A DNA stretch of 64,000 bases from an uncultured bacterium. GTDB taxonomy: Bacteria; Cyanobacteriota; Vampirovibrionia; Gastranaerophilales; Gastranaerophilaceae. Where the stretch lies: contig CABRZP010000001.1 of assembly GCA_902475545.1 (NCBI GenBank), positions 146,950 to 210,949 of the forward strand, written 5' to 3'. The notes under the pieces are model-generated. The model was given only the letters and a program-made list of their open reading frames with translations. It was not told where the DNA came from and searched no databases. The position numbers were made by a program, and so were the translations under genes. Below, piece after piece: positions 52,478 to 61,166 of the stretch (the stretch's first letter is position 1; every line of letters starts with the position of its first letter).

Positions 52478-52492
52478 TATTATCTTACTGAT

Positions 52493-53617
52493 TTATACAC
52501 AAGCTGCTGATTTTGATTTTTCAATACAAGAAATCAAAGTTTGAGCAACTGTATCTTGTTCATCTTGAGTTAATTCAGGGAACATTGGAAGTGAAATAAC
52601 AACATCTGTGTTAGCTTCGGTAATAGGTAATGATCCTTTACCCATTCCAACGAATGCATTAACTTTTTGTAAATGAAGAGGAATTGGATAATAAAGCATT
52701 GCTCCAATACCATTTTCACCCAACATTTTGTGAACGGCATCTCTGTTAGGAATTTTAACTGTATATTGGTGGTAAACACAATATGTGTCATCCAATTCTA
52801 CAGGAGTTTGAATGTCTGAACAATTTGCAAATAATTTATTATAATATGCAGCATGTTCTCTTCTTAAAGAATTCCATTCATCGATGTGTTTAGCTTTTAC
52901 TCTTAAGATTGCTGCTTGAATTTCATCAAGACGGCTGTTAACACCAAGTTCATCATTATGGTAACGAACCATAGAGCCATGGTTTCTAAGAGCGATTAAT
53001 CTATCTCTTAACGATTCATCATTTACGGTACAAAGTCCGCCGTCGCCCATTGTTCCTAAGTTTTTAGTAGGATAGAAGCTGTAGCATCCTATATCACCGA
53101 AAGTACCAACTCTTTTGCCTTTGTAAGAAGAACCGATTGCTTGGCAGCAGTCTTCAATTACTTTTAAGTTATGTTTTTTAGCGATTGACATAATAGCATC
53201 CATATCGCATGGTTGTCCGTATAAGTGAACCGGAATAATTGCTTTTGTTTTTGTTGTAATTGCAGCTTCAATTTTAGCAGGATCAATATTATATGTATCA
53301 GCATCAATATCAACGAATACAGGTTTTGCACCTACAATACCGATAGCTTCTGCTGTAGCTACGAATGTGAATGCTGTTGTAATAACTTCATCACCTTCTC
53401 CGATATCTAAAGCTCTTAATGCAATGTGTAAAGCATCTGTACCAGAGTTTAATGCTACAGTGTATTTGCATCCGATGTAGCTTGCTAATTCGCTTTCTAA
53501 AGCTTTTACGTTAGGTCCAAGGATATAGCATCCGGATCTCATAACTTCGCAAACTGCTTTTTCAGCTTCTTCGCCGATTTGTGCATATTGGCGTTTTGAA
53601 TCAAAAATAGGAATCAT
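52493..53617 (-). CDS. DegT/DnrJ/EryC1/StrS-family sugar aminotransferase
   Basis: 374 residues. Fold-type I PLP enzyme with VALNSGTDALHIALRAL, IPVHLYGQPCDM, VIEDCCQAIGS, the PLP lysine in SFYPTKNLGTMGDGG and the RNHG motif. These enzymes transaminate keto-sugar nucleotides for LPS, capsule or glycan synthesis. The exact sugar cannot be told. AAAGGAGATAA precedes the ATG. No partner dehydrogenase is adjacent; a nucleotidyltransferase gene is at 59.7 kb. Confidence 0.92.
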   Translation of the reverse strand: MIPIFDSKRQYAQIGEEAEKAVCEVMRSGCYILGPNVKALESELASYIGCKYTVALNSGTDALHIALRALDIGEGDEVITTAFTFVATAEAIGIVGAKPVFVDIDADTYNIDPAKIEAAITTKTKAIIPVHLYGQPCDMDAIMSIAKKHNLKVIEDCCQAIGSSYKGKRVGTFGDIGCYSFYPTKNLGTMGDGGLCTVNDESLRDRLIALRNHGSMVRYHNDELGVNSRLDEIQAAILRVKAKHIDEWNSLRREHAAYYNKLFANCSDIQTPVELDDTYCVYHQYTVKIPNRDAVHKMLGENGIGAMLYYPIPLHLQKVNAFVGMGKGSLPITEANTDVVISLPMFPELTQDEQDTVAQTLISCIEKSKSAACV

Positions 53618-53784
53618 ATTTATCTCCTTTACTATCTGCCCGCTTAATTCATGTTTTTATTATACCACGGTATTTACTGTCTTAATATAAACTTTATATT
53701 CTTAATTTTGTTTAATAATATAGCAAATTTAATTTATTAGGACTTTATATATATGTGGTAAGTCATAAAGGATTTATTTTATAA

Positions 53785-55005
53785 ATGTCTTTGTTTAAAA
53801 GTTTACAATTTGCATTAAGACAAATTTCTGATGTTGTAAGAGCAGCATTGGGTTTGAAGCAGAAAGCGTATAAATTGTTAGAAAAAACAAAAAGGGTAGC
53901 TATAGGAAAATTTCCTGAAGACAGTTGGGCTGTTCCCGAAGATGCTGATACCTTTACAAGAGTTTGTATAGGTAAAACAGCAGATAAAAATTACTGGCAT
54001 GAAATTGTTAGTTTTTTTGATAAGGATGGCAAGATTATAAAACAATGTGAAAAAAGTTCTGATAAACCTCGTTTGGTAAGGACTTTTGAACATGGTTTTA
54101 CACTTACGGATAAAACTGTAGGAATATCTACTAAAAAAATTACAACTGAAAAATGGTTGTCGGATGCAGCAGGAATTTCTCGTTGGCATACGGTATCTGT
54201 GGAAGACCAGTTTGTTCATTTATTACCGTTGCAAAAGGATGAAAATTGCTGTTTTCCAAGAAAGGTTCATATTAATAAAACTGAATATGATATTGCTTCA
54301 GAAGGTGATAGATTTTCGGTAACAATGACTGAATATCCTGCTAATTATGGTGTGGAACCAAAATCTGCTAAAAAAGTAATGGGTGTTACTCTTGATGTGA
54401 AAGAGGATGGTATTCCTGAAATTGTTGGTACGATTCAATCTGAAAATGTTCAATTTCCTGTAGATGACAAATTTTTAGCCTTTCGCTTTTTATCAGGAAA
54501 ACAAAAACAAGAGTCATTGGCTAAGTTTTTATTAAGAGAAAAAGGGTTGGGCGAAGCGGATATTTGTGTAAATACATCTCCATTTATGGTTGCAGATAAT
54601 GCATCAGCTTGTTTTAATTCCGGACTCGGAGCCATATATTTTAAAGATGTTCCAAAACTTTCATTGCCAGCAAGTACGGCTGCACATGAAGTTGAACATG
54701 CTTATCAACATGCTCAAATAGGAAGATTAAATGGCGGAAAATCTATGTATGAAAAACATTGTGCTTCAATTTATCCGCCATTAACTGATTCTGCTGAAAA
54801 GTCGGAAGCTGTAAAATATTTACAGGCAAGTATTAATTACCCGTCATTGTCCCCAACAGAAGATTTATCTAAAAATATGGCTTATCAAAACAATTATCTT
54901 GAAGTTAAAGCGAGAGAAGCCGGAGCAAGAGTTCATCAAGAATATATGAAGGGAAGATCATTCTTGATTCGTCAATTTTCTTATTTGCCTTGTAATTATT
55001 TATAA
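53785..55005 (+). CDS. Putative zinc metallopeptidase (HExxH) of unknown family
   Basis: 406 residues with no signal peptide. The C-terminal third carries HEVEH (301-305), within AAHEVEHAYQHAQIG, the zinc-binding HExxH motif. A possible third ligand lies about 70 residues later in NYLEVKAREAG (Glu373 or Glu378), a gluzincin-like arrangement. The first 240 residues are beta-rich and unassigned. An amphipathic helix begins the protein (SLFKSLQFALRQISDVVRAA). It converges with a TPR gene, with only three bases between the stops. The peptidase call rests on the motif alone. Confidence 0.55.
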   Translation: MSLFKSLQFALRQISDVVRAALGLKQKAYKLLEKTKRVAIGKFPEDSWAVPEDADTFTRVCIGKTADKNYWHEIVSFFDKDGKIIKQCEKSSDKPRLVRTFEHGFTLTDKTVGISTKKITTEKWLSDAAGISRWHTVSVEDQFVHLLPLQKDENCCFPRKVHINKTEYDIASEGDRFSVTMTEYPANYGVEPKSAKKVMGVTLDVKEDGIPEIVGTIQSENVQFPVDDKFLAFRFLSGKQKQESLAKFLLREKGLGEADICVNTSPFMVADNASACFNSGLGAIYFKDVPKLSLPASTAAHEVEHAYQHAQIGRLNGGKSMYEKHCASIYPPLTDSAEKSEAVKYLQASINYPSLSPTEDLSKNMAYQNNYLEVKAREAGARVHQEYMKGRSFLIRQFSYLPCNYL

Positions 55006-55008
55006 ATC

Positions 55009-55761
55009 TTAGACTAGTGAAAGTTTTGAAGTTTTATTAGAAATTTTTCGTAATTTTTCAACTCTTGTCAAAATATAGTTAGCGTTTTCATCGTCTGGTC
55101 TTGAAGCCAAAAATTTTCTATAATATCTTTTGGCATCTGTGTGTTTCCCAAGTTTATCGAGGCATAAACCGATATTAGAATAAATTTGTGTATAATTAGG
55201 ATTGATTTTTAAAGCTTCATTATATAAGCCCAGAGCTTGTCTGTATAATTCCATTTTCATCAGTAATGCAGATTTACGAATATATGCATTTAAATAATTT
55301 GGAGAGTTCTCTATTAATTTCTGATAAATCATTAGAGCCATATCTTCTTCTTCTGATTGTTCATGAGCTAATCCTAAATGATATATTGCTTCAGGATTTT
55401 CAGGTTCTATTTGGACAGCTTGGATAAAGCATTTAATAGCACAACAAGGTTTTTCATTTTTTAAATGGCATAATCCCAGTTCGAAAAATGTTTCAAATTT
55501 ATCTCTATCTAAAAGGGCAGCTTTTTCAAGGTATTCGATTGCTTTATTTATTTTGCCCAAATTTTTATAACAAATACCAAGTCCAAGATATGTTTCAGCA
55601 TTGTTTCTATCGATTAAAACTGAATTTAAATATGTTGAAATAGCTTCTTTAAAAGATTTATTTTCTCTTAAAGAATCTGCTTTATGGCGTAACGCTTCCT
55701 TTTTGTTTTTAGATGCAGAAAGGGGTGTCATATATTTAGCTTTTGTGTATTTGTCGCTCAA
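55009..55761 (-). CDS. Tetratricopeptide-repeat protein
   Basis: 250 residues, about six TPR units: for example AETYLGLGICYKNLGKINKA, then FETFFELGLCHLKNEKPCCA and PEAIYHLGLAHEQSEEEDMA. It starts with TTG at 55761 after AGAGGAAA. No signal peptide. TPR proteins hold protein partners together; no partner is evident, though a gene of unknown secreted type lies divergently next to it. Confidence 0.85.
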   Translation of the reverse strand: MSDKYTKAKYMTPLSASKNKKEALRHKADSLRENKSFKEAISTYLNSVLIDRNNAETYLGLGICYKNLGKINKAIEYLEKAALLDRDKFETFFELGLCHLKNEKPCCAIKCFIQAVQIEPENPEAIYHLGLAHEQSEEEDMALMIYQKLIENSPNYLNAYIRKSALLMKMELYRQALGLYNEALKINPNYTQIYSNIGLCLDKLGKHTDAKRYYRKFLASRPDDENANYILTRVEKLRKISNKTSKLSLV

Positions 55762-55877
55762 CTCTTTTTCCTCTGTGTTTTTATTTTAGATTTTTTTTTG
55801 TATTTGATGAACAATCCTAAGATGTAAAAATTAATCAATCATTGGATTTATTATCGTTCTTGTGTTATAAATTTGTT

Positions 55878-56705
55878 ATGAAGAAGATTTTTTTTGTTAT
55901 AGGGCTTATGTGTGTTACTTTGATGCCGGCTTTTGCATCAGAAGATGGTGAAATACATCTTGGTGAAGTTGAGCAGAATAAGATTGAACTGCCAAAGCTT
56001 GATTATAAAGATAAAGATTCACTTGTTATAAGTGATAAAGAAATAATGGATGAAATTGTCAGACTTCAAAAAGAGAAAGATATGGAAGATATTGACAATT
56101 TGTGGAAAGGTACGGTTGAAAATAATCAGGTAATCGGATTTGCACTAAAAAAACTTGCAACTCCCGAAAGTCAAAGAAGAATACATTCTTCTTTAATGGC
56201 TAAAACTTTATCTGCAATTGTATCAGGTGCTTCTCTTGCCCCATCTTTAATCGGAGCAGATTATGCATTGCAATCTGCATCTTATGCTTCAGGCAGAATT
56301 GCACAAAATCTGATTAACAGAAAAAATATTCCGCAAGAAATTCCGCTTACTGATACTGAGCTTATTGAACTTGCAGGATTGGTGGAAAATTTACAGGATA
56401 AAATTATAAATGCTTATTATAATTATAAGGGCAGTCTTTCTCAATTGAAAGAAACTCGTTCTCGTAGTCTTTTATATAATAAGAATTATGCAAAAGCTAT
56501 GGATGATGAGGATTTTCTTGAAGTTTCTATCTCATCTTCGCTATATCAAGATATGCAAATTGAAGAAGAAAAATATATGCAGATGGCAAAAAAATATCAT
56601 TTGGAGCTTCAACGTCTTGCGGGTAAAAAAGTTGTTGATGGGTTAAATTTATATCAATATAATTATGATTCAGCTTTAATAGGAGGTAATGGTAATGTTA
56701 AATAG
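55878..56705 (+). CDS. Secreted helical protein, first of a tandem paralogous pair
   Basis: 275 residues: a signal peptide (MKKIFFVIGLMCVTLMPAFA) and a mostly helical mature protein. It shares an arrangement with the next gene: an acidic helix, then a DNLWKGTVENNQVIGFALKK segment, a short Ala/Ser/Gly-rich hydrophobic stretch, and a long C-terminal coiled coil. TATAAA lies exactly six bases upstream of the ATG at 55878, no Shine-Dalgarno sequence; an upstream in-frame ATG is rejected because it precedes the signal peptide. No family recognised. Confidence 0.8.
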   Translation: MKKIFFVIGLMCVTLMPAFASEDGEIHLGEVEQNKIELPKLDYKDKDSLVISDKEIMDEIVRLQKEKDMEDIDNLWKGTVENNQVIGFALKKLATPESQRRIHSSLMAKTLSAIVSGASLAPSLIGADYALQSASYASGRIAQNLINRKNIPQEIPLTDTELIELAGLVENLQDKIINAYYNYKGSLSQLKETRSRSLLYNKNYAKAMDDEDFLEVSISSSLYQDMQIEEEKYMQMAKKYHLELQRLAGKKVVDGLNLYQYNYDSALIGGNGNVK

Positions 56706-58185
56706 AAGTTTGTTATTATCATTAGTTGTTGCGATGTCAGTATTTACCTCTGTGAATGCTGAAACTTTAGATAATGTTGAATTCCCTAAGCCTCCTGCTT
56801 ATAGGGTTGGGATTTCTGAGCATCCTGAAAATCAATATATTCAAGCCGAAGCTGATGCCTCAAAACCTGAAAAAACTTATGCTCATATTGACAGGTCTCA
56901 AGATGCAACAGTTGCAGATATGACTTATGCGGATTTGAGTATTAAACAGTTATCAAAAGAGGTTGCACAAGATTTGGAATTTGATGAACGCGATATGGTT
57001 TCAGATTTATCTTTGTTATGGCAAGGTGCTGCAACACAAAGTGATACAATCAATTTTGCTTTATACAAACTTGCAAATCCTGATGCAGATAAACCGGATA
57101 GTAAATCACTTAAAAAAGTTTTAACCACAATTGCGAGTATGTCAACTCTTGTAGGTGCGAGTATTGCCAATCCTGTTCTTGCCGGTTCATCTTTGATCGG
57201 CGGTAATATTATGAATATTATGACACAGGATACAAAAGCTCTTAATTATAAGTATACTAAGGTTAATGATGCTGATATGATTATTCTTATCAGAAAAGTT
57301 GAAGATTTACAGCAGACTGCAGTTAACCTTTATTATGATTATATGAGTGCGAAAAAACAGGTTGATTTAACTACAAAACTTGTGGAGGAAAGAGAAAGGA
57401 AATTTAAGCTTGCTCAGCAGAATAATGCATCAAGAGAATTACTGCTTATAACAGATGCGTACTATAGAGCTTCTATTGATAAGCAGCGTAGTGCAAAATC
57501 CGAATTCTTTTCTAAAAGAGCAGCTCTTGAACAGTTTGTAGGTAATGAGGCTTTTGTACAGTTTGAAAATGAATTGGCTGCAAGAGAAAGCGGTGAATCT
57601 TCAAATAACAAAACTAAGGAAGTTCAGGATAATGCTGTAAATGAAGCTTATGCTGAAACAATTAAAAATGTTGAAAATTATACAAACAGTTTGGTAAATT
57701 CTTCCTCTGAACAAAAGGAGTCAGTACCATACAGTTATGATGATGGTAATGTTACACAAAAATCAGAAATTACAGACCTTCCTCAATTAAGACCTTTTGT
57801 CTCAAGTGAGGAAAAGACAGAACAAGATATTCCTGTTGAAGATGAAGCTGTTACTGATAATGCGGAAGTTTCGAGCGATGAAATTTCTGCAGTTGATAAA
57901 ATTGCTATGTCTGATGAGAAAGAAGAAAAACCTGTAAAACCTGAAAAAAAGAAAAAAGATAAGTATTCCACTAAAGGTTTGATTTTTATACATAATAATG
58001 AGAAAGATAAAGCTAAACAGGAAACAGCTTCTTCTGAAAACAATGCAGTTAATGATATTCAGCCGGTAAAAAATGTCACACCTGCAAATTCAAATGAATT
58101 TAATTTTGCTCCGTTGGATGAAATCAGAATTCCCGACTTAGATGGTAAAGGGTATTCTATTCACTCAGAATACGGAGATTACTAA
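56695..58185 (+). CDS. Secreted helical protein, second of a tandem paralogous pair
   Basis: 496 residues: signal peptide (LLLSLVVAMSVFTSVNA), then a domain parallel to the previous gene (LSLLWQGAATQSDTINFALY; a Gly/Ala-rich hydrophobic segment; a coiled coil with KKQVDLTTKLVEERERKFKL), and a disordered acidic-basic tail of about 180 residues ending in IPDLDGKGYSIHSEYGDY. The coiled coil resembles TolC-type hairpins but no OEP signature is seen. The ATG at 56695 is eight bases past AGGAGG; another ATG at 56689 is too close. It overlaps the first gene by 11 bases. Confidence 0.8.
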   Translation: MLNRSLLLSLVVAMSVFTSVNAETLDNVEFPKPPAYRVGISEHPENQYIQAEADASKPEKTYAHIDRSQDATVADMTYADLSIKQLSKEVAQDLEFDERDMVSDLSLLWQGAATQSDTINFALYKLANPDADKPDSKSLKKVLTTIASMSTLVGASIANPVLAGSSLIGGNIMNIMTQDTKALNYKYTKVNDADMIILIRKVEDLQQTAVNLYYDYMSAKKQVDLTTKLVEERERKFKLAQQNNASRELLLITDAYYRASIDKQRSAKSEFFSKRAALEQFVGNEAFVQFENELAARESGESSNNKTKEVQDNAVNEAYAETIKNVENYTNSLVNSSSEQKESVPYSYDDGNVTQKSEITDLPQLRPFVSSEEKTEQDIPVEDEAVTDNAEVSSDEISAVDKIAMSDEKEEKPVKPEKKKKDKYSTKGLIFIHNNEKDKAKQETASSENNAVNDIQPVKNVTPANSNEFNFAPLDEIRIPDLDGKGYSIHSEYGDY

Positions 58186-58190
58186 TTCTG

Positions 58191-58844
58191 ATGATGAAAT
58201 TCATACCTTACAAAGTTAATTGCGGTGAAGTAAATATGCAAACAGATAACGATCTGTTGGACGAAGCTATTCGTAATAGTTTAGATTATCCGATTTTTCG
58301 TTTATATGGCTGGAATCCGGCATGTGTTTCACTTGGCAGAAATCAAGATGATTCGTTTATTGATAAGGCTTTATTAAAAAATAAAAAAGTGGATGTAGTT
58401 AGACGTTTAACAGGTGGCAGGGCACTTTTGCATGCTGACGAAATTACTTATAGTTTTATTTGTCCTGTTGCTTATTTAGAGCATGGTGAACATATAGTTT
58501 CATCATATAAGGAAATTTCTCAAATTTTTATTGATAAGTTTAAACTTCTTGGTATTGATTTAGCATTTGGTTCTTCAAAACCTGTTAAAACGGGGTTCGA
58601 TTATTGTATGTTGATTTCTACCGGTGCTGATTTATGTTATCAAAATAGAAAACTTATTGGGTCTGCTCAATGTCGTAAACAAGGCTATATTTTGCAGCAC
58701 GGTTCTATTTTGTATGATTATGATAAATTATTGCTTGAAGAAATTTTTCAGGAGAAAGTTTCTACCGATGAAATTGTTTCTATAAAAGAGATTAATCCAA
58801 AGTTGACAAAAAAAGAAATAATTGACATACTTAGTTGTAACTGA
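58191..58844 (+). CDS. Lipoate-protein ligase / octanoyltransferase-type (LplA/LipM fold)
   Basis: 217 residues of the biotin/lipoate ligase fold: LYGWNPACVSLGRNQD, VVRRLTGGRALLHADEITYS, the lysine-containing KLIGSAQCRKQGYILQHGSIL. It attaches lipoate or octanoate to lipoyl domains (GcvH or 2-oxoacid dehydrogenases). It lacks the extra C-terminal domain of E. coli LplA, so it may be LipM/LplJ-like. It starts five bases after the previous stop, probably co-transcribed. Confidence 0.88.
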   Translation: MMKFIPYKVNCGEVNMQTDNDLLDEAIRNSLDYPIFRLYGWNPACVSLGRNQDDSFIDKALLKNKKVDVVRRLTGGRALLHADEITYSFICPVAYLEHGEHIVSSYKEISQIFIDKFKLLGIDLAFGSSKPVKTGFDYCMLISTGADLCYQNRKLIGSAQCRKQGYILQHGSILYDYDKLLLEEIFQEKVSTDEIVSIKEINPKLTKKEIIDILSCN

Positions 58845-58866
58845 AGTAGGTAAAGGGGTAAATAGT

Positions 58867-59634
58867 ATGGATTTTAAAAGTAATACTACTCAAATGCGAT
58901 TACTGAAAGGTCTTTTGATTCTTGGCTGTGCCTTTGTAATTCTTTTTGTTATTCTTGTTTGTCCTGTTTATAATTCTATACGCAAAAAGCAAGCAATTGA
59001 GGCATTGCGGGTTACTCATGCAACACTGCTTCAGGCAAATAAAATGTATTCTCTTGTTACAGATGAAGATATGGGAAAATATAATACAGATATGCCTATT
59101 AATCAGTTTGCTGAAACCTATTTTACTCCGTATTTAGATATTAATACCTATTGTAAATTAGGCAGTCAAACAGGATGTTGGAAATCTCCTCAATATAAAG
59201 ATCTGAAAAATAAAGGCCAATTTAACAAATCTTTGTATAGTATAGTTTTGGCTAATAAATCGGTTATTGGGTTTCATAAAAATAAAGAAGGTTTAATGAC
59301 TATTCTTGTTGACATAAATGGTCCTGTCGGGGTGAATAAACTAGGACGGGATGTGTTTGTATTTTATGTTTATAATAATGAAAATCCTCCAAAAATTTGT
59401 GAAGAAAAGATTTATAAAGAATTTCATATTCAAAACGGATTGCACCTTGGCGGGTATGACAAATGTGGAATTCCGCACGATGTTTATGATTATATGGATT
59501 TAATATCTAAAGATTTTTATGAAAGTTGTAATAAAAAGGCTGTTACTGATGAGTTTGGGGTTGGCTCCGGTGCGGCATGTGCTGCTTTGCTTAATAAAAG
59601 TGACTGGATGATGGACAAAAACTATCCTTGGTAG
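58867..59634 (+). CDS. Pilin-like / pseudopilin-type membrane protein
   Basis: 255 residues: an N-terminal membrane helix (LLILGCAFVILFVILVCPVY) continuing into a helix, and a C-terminal segment LVDINGPVGVNKLGRDVFVF that matches the DxNGxxGPNxxGxDxF pattern of type II secretion and type IV minor pilins in this lineage. The classical prepilin peptidase site G|FTLIE is absent. Cys pairs (YCKLGSQTGCW, KICEEK, KCGIP) suggest disulfides. ATG 58867 has AAAGGGG; the longer upstream frame is rejected. Family assignment is moderate. Confidence 0.6.
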   Translation: MDFKSNTTQMRLLKGLLILGCAFVILFVILVCPVYNSIRKKQAIEALRVTHATLLQANKMYSLVTDEDMGKYNTDMPINQFAETYFTPYLDINTYCKLGSQTGCWKSPQYKDLKNKGQFNKSLYSIVLANKSVIGFHKNKEGLMTILVDINGPVGVNKLGRDVFVFYVYNNENPPKICEEKIYKEFHIQNGLHLGGYDKCGIPHDVYDYMDLISKDFYESCNKKAVTDEFGVGSGAACAALLNKSDWMMDKNYPW

Positions 59635-59665
59635 TATAATTTTTGTAAAACTTTAGGGGGGATAT

Positions 59666-60652
59666 ATGACTGATAAAAATATAAAAGCAATGATTATGGC
59701 AGCCGGACTAGGTTCAAGATTGGAACCAATTACTTTACTGATGCCAAAACCATTGATTCCGGTTATGAACAAACCTCTAATGGATATAATCTTATCTCAA
59801 CTTTCATCTATTGGTGTTAAAGATGTTATATCAAATACGTATTATCTTGCGGATCAAATTGTTAATCGCTATGAACATAATAATTTAGGTATAAATTTTA
59901 ATTATATAAAAGAATCAGAGCTTTCCGGAACTGCCGGTGGTGTTAAAAAATGTCAGTTCTTCTTTGATGAAGGTGAGGATTTTATAGTTTTATCAGGAGA
60001 TGTATTAACAACTGCTGATATCAGGCATGGTATTGAAATTCATAAAAAATCCGGTGCCATTGCAACAATTGGTGTTAAGCAGGTTGAGCATGAAAAGGTT
60101 TCTCATTTTGGGGTTGTAGTAACGGATGAAAATGGTTATATTACCGAATTTCAAGAAAAGCCATCTATAGAAGAAGCAAAAAGTAATTTGATTAATACAG
60201 GAATTTATATATTTAATTATAAAATATTCGATTATATTCCGGCAAACACTTTTTATGATTTTGCAAAAAATGTTTTTCCTAAACTATTAGCCGAAAAACA
60301 AATAAATACATTTGAAGTTTCTGAATACTGGAATGACGTTGGAACAATTTCCCAATACAAACAATCAATGCAAGATGTGTTTAACGGGATTTGTAAAATT
60401 GAAACCTCAACAATTTTCAAAACTTCTGAGGGTGCTTATGTTGTAGGAAATACAAATATCCCGGCGACCTGCAATATTACAGGAAATTCTGTAATTGGTG
60501 ATAACTGTAAAATTGGTGATTTTGTCAAATTAGACAATTGTATAGTTTTGGATAATGCTGAAATTGTTGATGGTTCAGAGTTATCCGATTGTATAATCCT
60601 TCCTGAAAAATCCGAAGTAATAAATCAGGAGAAAAATATTATTTTAGTATAG
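59666..60652 (+). CDS. NDP-sugar pyrophosphorylase (nucleotidyltransferase with left-handed beta-helix tail)
   Basis: 328 residues. The signature AAGLGSRLEPITLLMPKPLIPV with the nucleotide-binding Gly loop and Lys, then SGDVLTT (metal Asp) and EFQEKPSI (sugar site), followed by hexapeptide-like repeats (ITGNSVIGDNCKIGDFVKLD) at the C-terminus. It makes NDP-mannose, NDP-glucose or similar sugars. GGGGGGAT precedes the ATG. The exact substrate is not determined. Confidence 0.9.
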   Translation: MTDKNIKAMIMAAGLGSRLEPITLLMPKPLIPVMNKPLMDIILSQLSSIGVKDVISNTYYLADQIVNRYEHNNLGINFNYIKESELSGTAGGVKKCQFFFDEGEDFIVLSGDVLTTADIRHGIEIHKKSGAIATIGVKQVEHEKVSHFGVVVTDENGYITEFQEKPSIEEAKSNLINTGIYIFNYKIFDYIPANTFYDFAKNVFPKLLAEKQINTFEVSEYWNDVGTISQYKQSMQDVFNGICKIETSTIFKTSEGAYVVGNTNIPATCNITGNSVIGDNCKIGDFVKLDNCIVLDNAEIVDGSELSDCIILPEKSEVINQEKNIILV

Positions 60653-60771
60653 CGGCTCTTGATTTTTTGAAATTTTAATGATAAATTTAGAAAAGAGGTG
60701 CGGTTTTTAAGGTTTATTCCTTATTAAGTACCTTTGAAATTGAATAGATGTTGTACAGACAACTAAAATCT

Positions 60772-60843
60772 GGGCTTGTGGCGCAGCGGTAGCGCAGAGG
60801 ACTCATAATCCTTTGGTCGTGGGTTCGAATCCCTCCGGGCCCA
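60772..60843 (+). tRNA. tRNA with anticodon CAT (elongator Met or Ile2)
   Basis: Acceptor GGGCTTG (60772-60778) pairs with CGGGCCC (60836-60842) including two G-U pairs; discriminator A. D-arm GCGC...GCGC, anticodon loop CTCATAA, T-arm GGGTTCGAATCCC. The 3' CCA is not encoded. The anticodon CAT fits elongator tRNA-Met or, after lysidine modification, tRNA-Ile2; the C4-G69 acceptor pair is a TilS determinant in E. coli and leaves Ile2 open. A T-run follows immediately. Confidence 0.92.
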
Positions 60844-60862
60844 GTTTTTTGTTGCTTAAATG

Positions 60863-61075
60863 CTATTGAATGTCGTTCTTTTTAAGAATACATTTTACTT
60901 CTTTTATAACTTTTAGCCCCATTTCTTGTATTTGTTTCTGCATTTCTTGTTCAATGTTTTTAATATCTTCTTTTGTCGGATTAATTTTTGTTGTGTTTTT
61001 TATAATTTTTTTATTACATACGTCGAAACTTGTAAATTTTATTGGATAGTTGTTTTGATACATATTAATTTTCAT
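60863..61075 (-). CDS. Short unknown protein with N-terminal F-x-S motif
   Basis: 70 residues. It begins MKINMYQNNYPIKFTSF, matching the M-[KRQ]-I...F-x-[GAS] pattern, then a basic amphipathic helix (EDIKNIEQEMQKQIQEMGLK). A GGAG lies about 12 bases upstream of the ATG, on the long side. No family recognised. It may be a small member of the same tag-bearing group as the next gene. Confidence 0.6.
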   Translation of the reverse strand: MKINMYQNNYPIKFTSFDVCNKKIIKNTTKINPTKEDIKNIEQEMQKQIQEMGLKVIKEVKCILKKNDIQ

Positions 61076-61120
61076 TAACTCTAAACTCCATTTAAAGATT
61101 AGTTATATTTGATATAAAAT

Positions 61121-61142
61121 CGGGTGCAAATTCTTGCACCCG
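61121..61142 (-). terminator. Hairpin between the two tag-bearing small genes
   Basis: CGGGTGCAA/TTGCACCCG with an ATTC loop, 25 bases past the stop of the minus-strand gene at 61167. The sequence after it on the minus strand is ATTTTATATC, only weakly T-rich. Confidence 0.6.
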
Positions 61143-61166
61143 AGGCATATTTTTTTAAAAGCATAT

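Noticed and set aside
60772..60843. Initiator tRNA-fMet
   Set aside because: The first acceptor pair is a regular G-C and the anticodon stem lacks the three G-C pairs of initiators, so Met elongator or Ile2 fits better.
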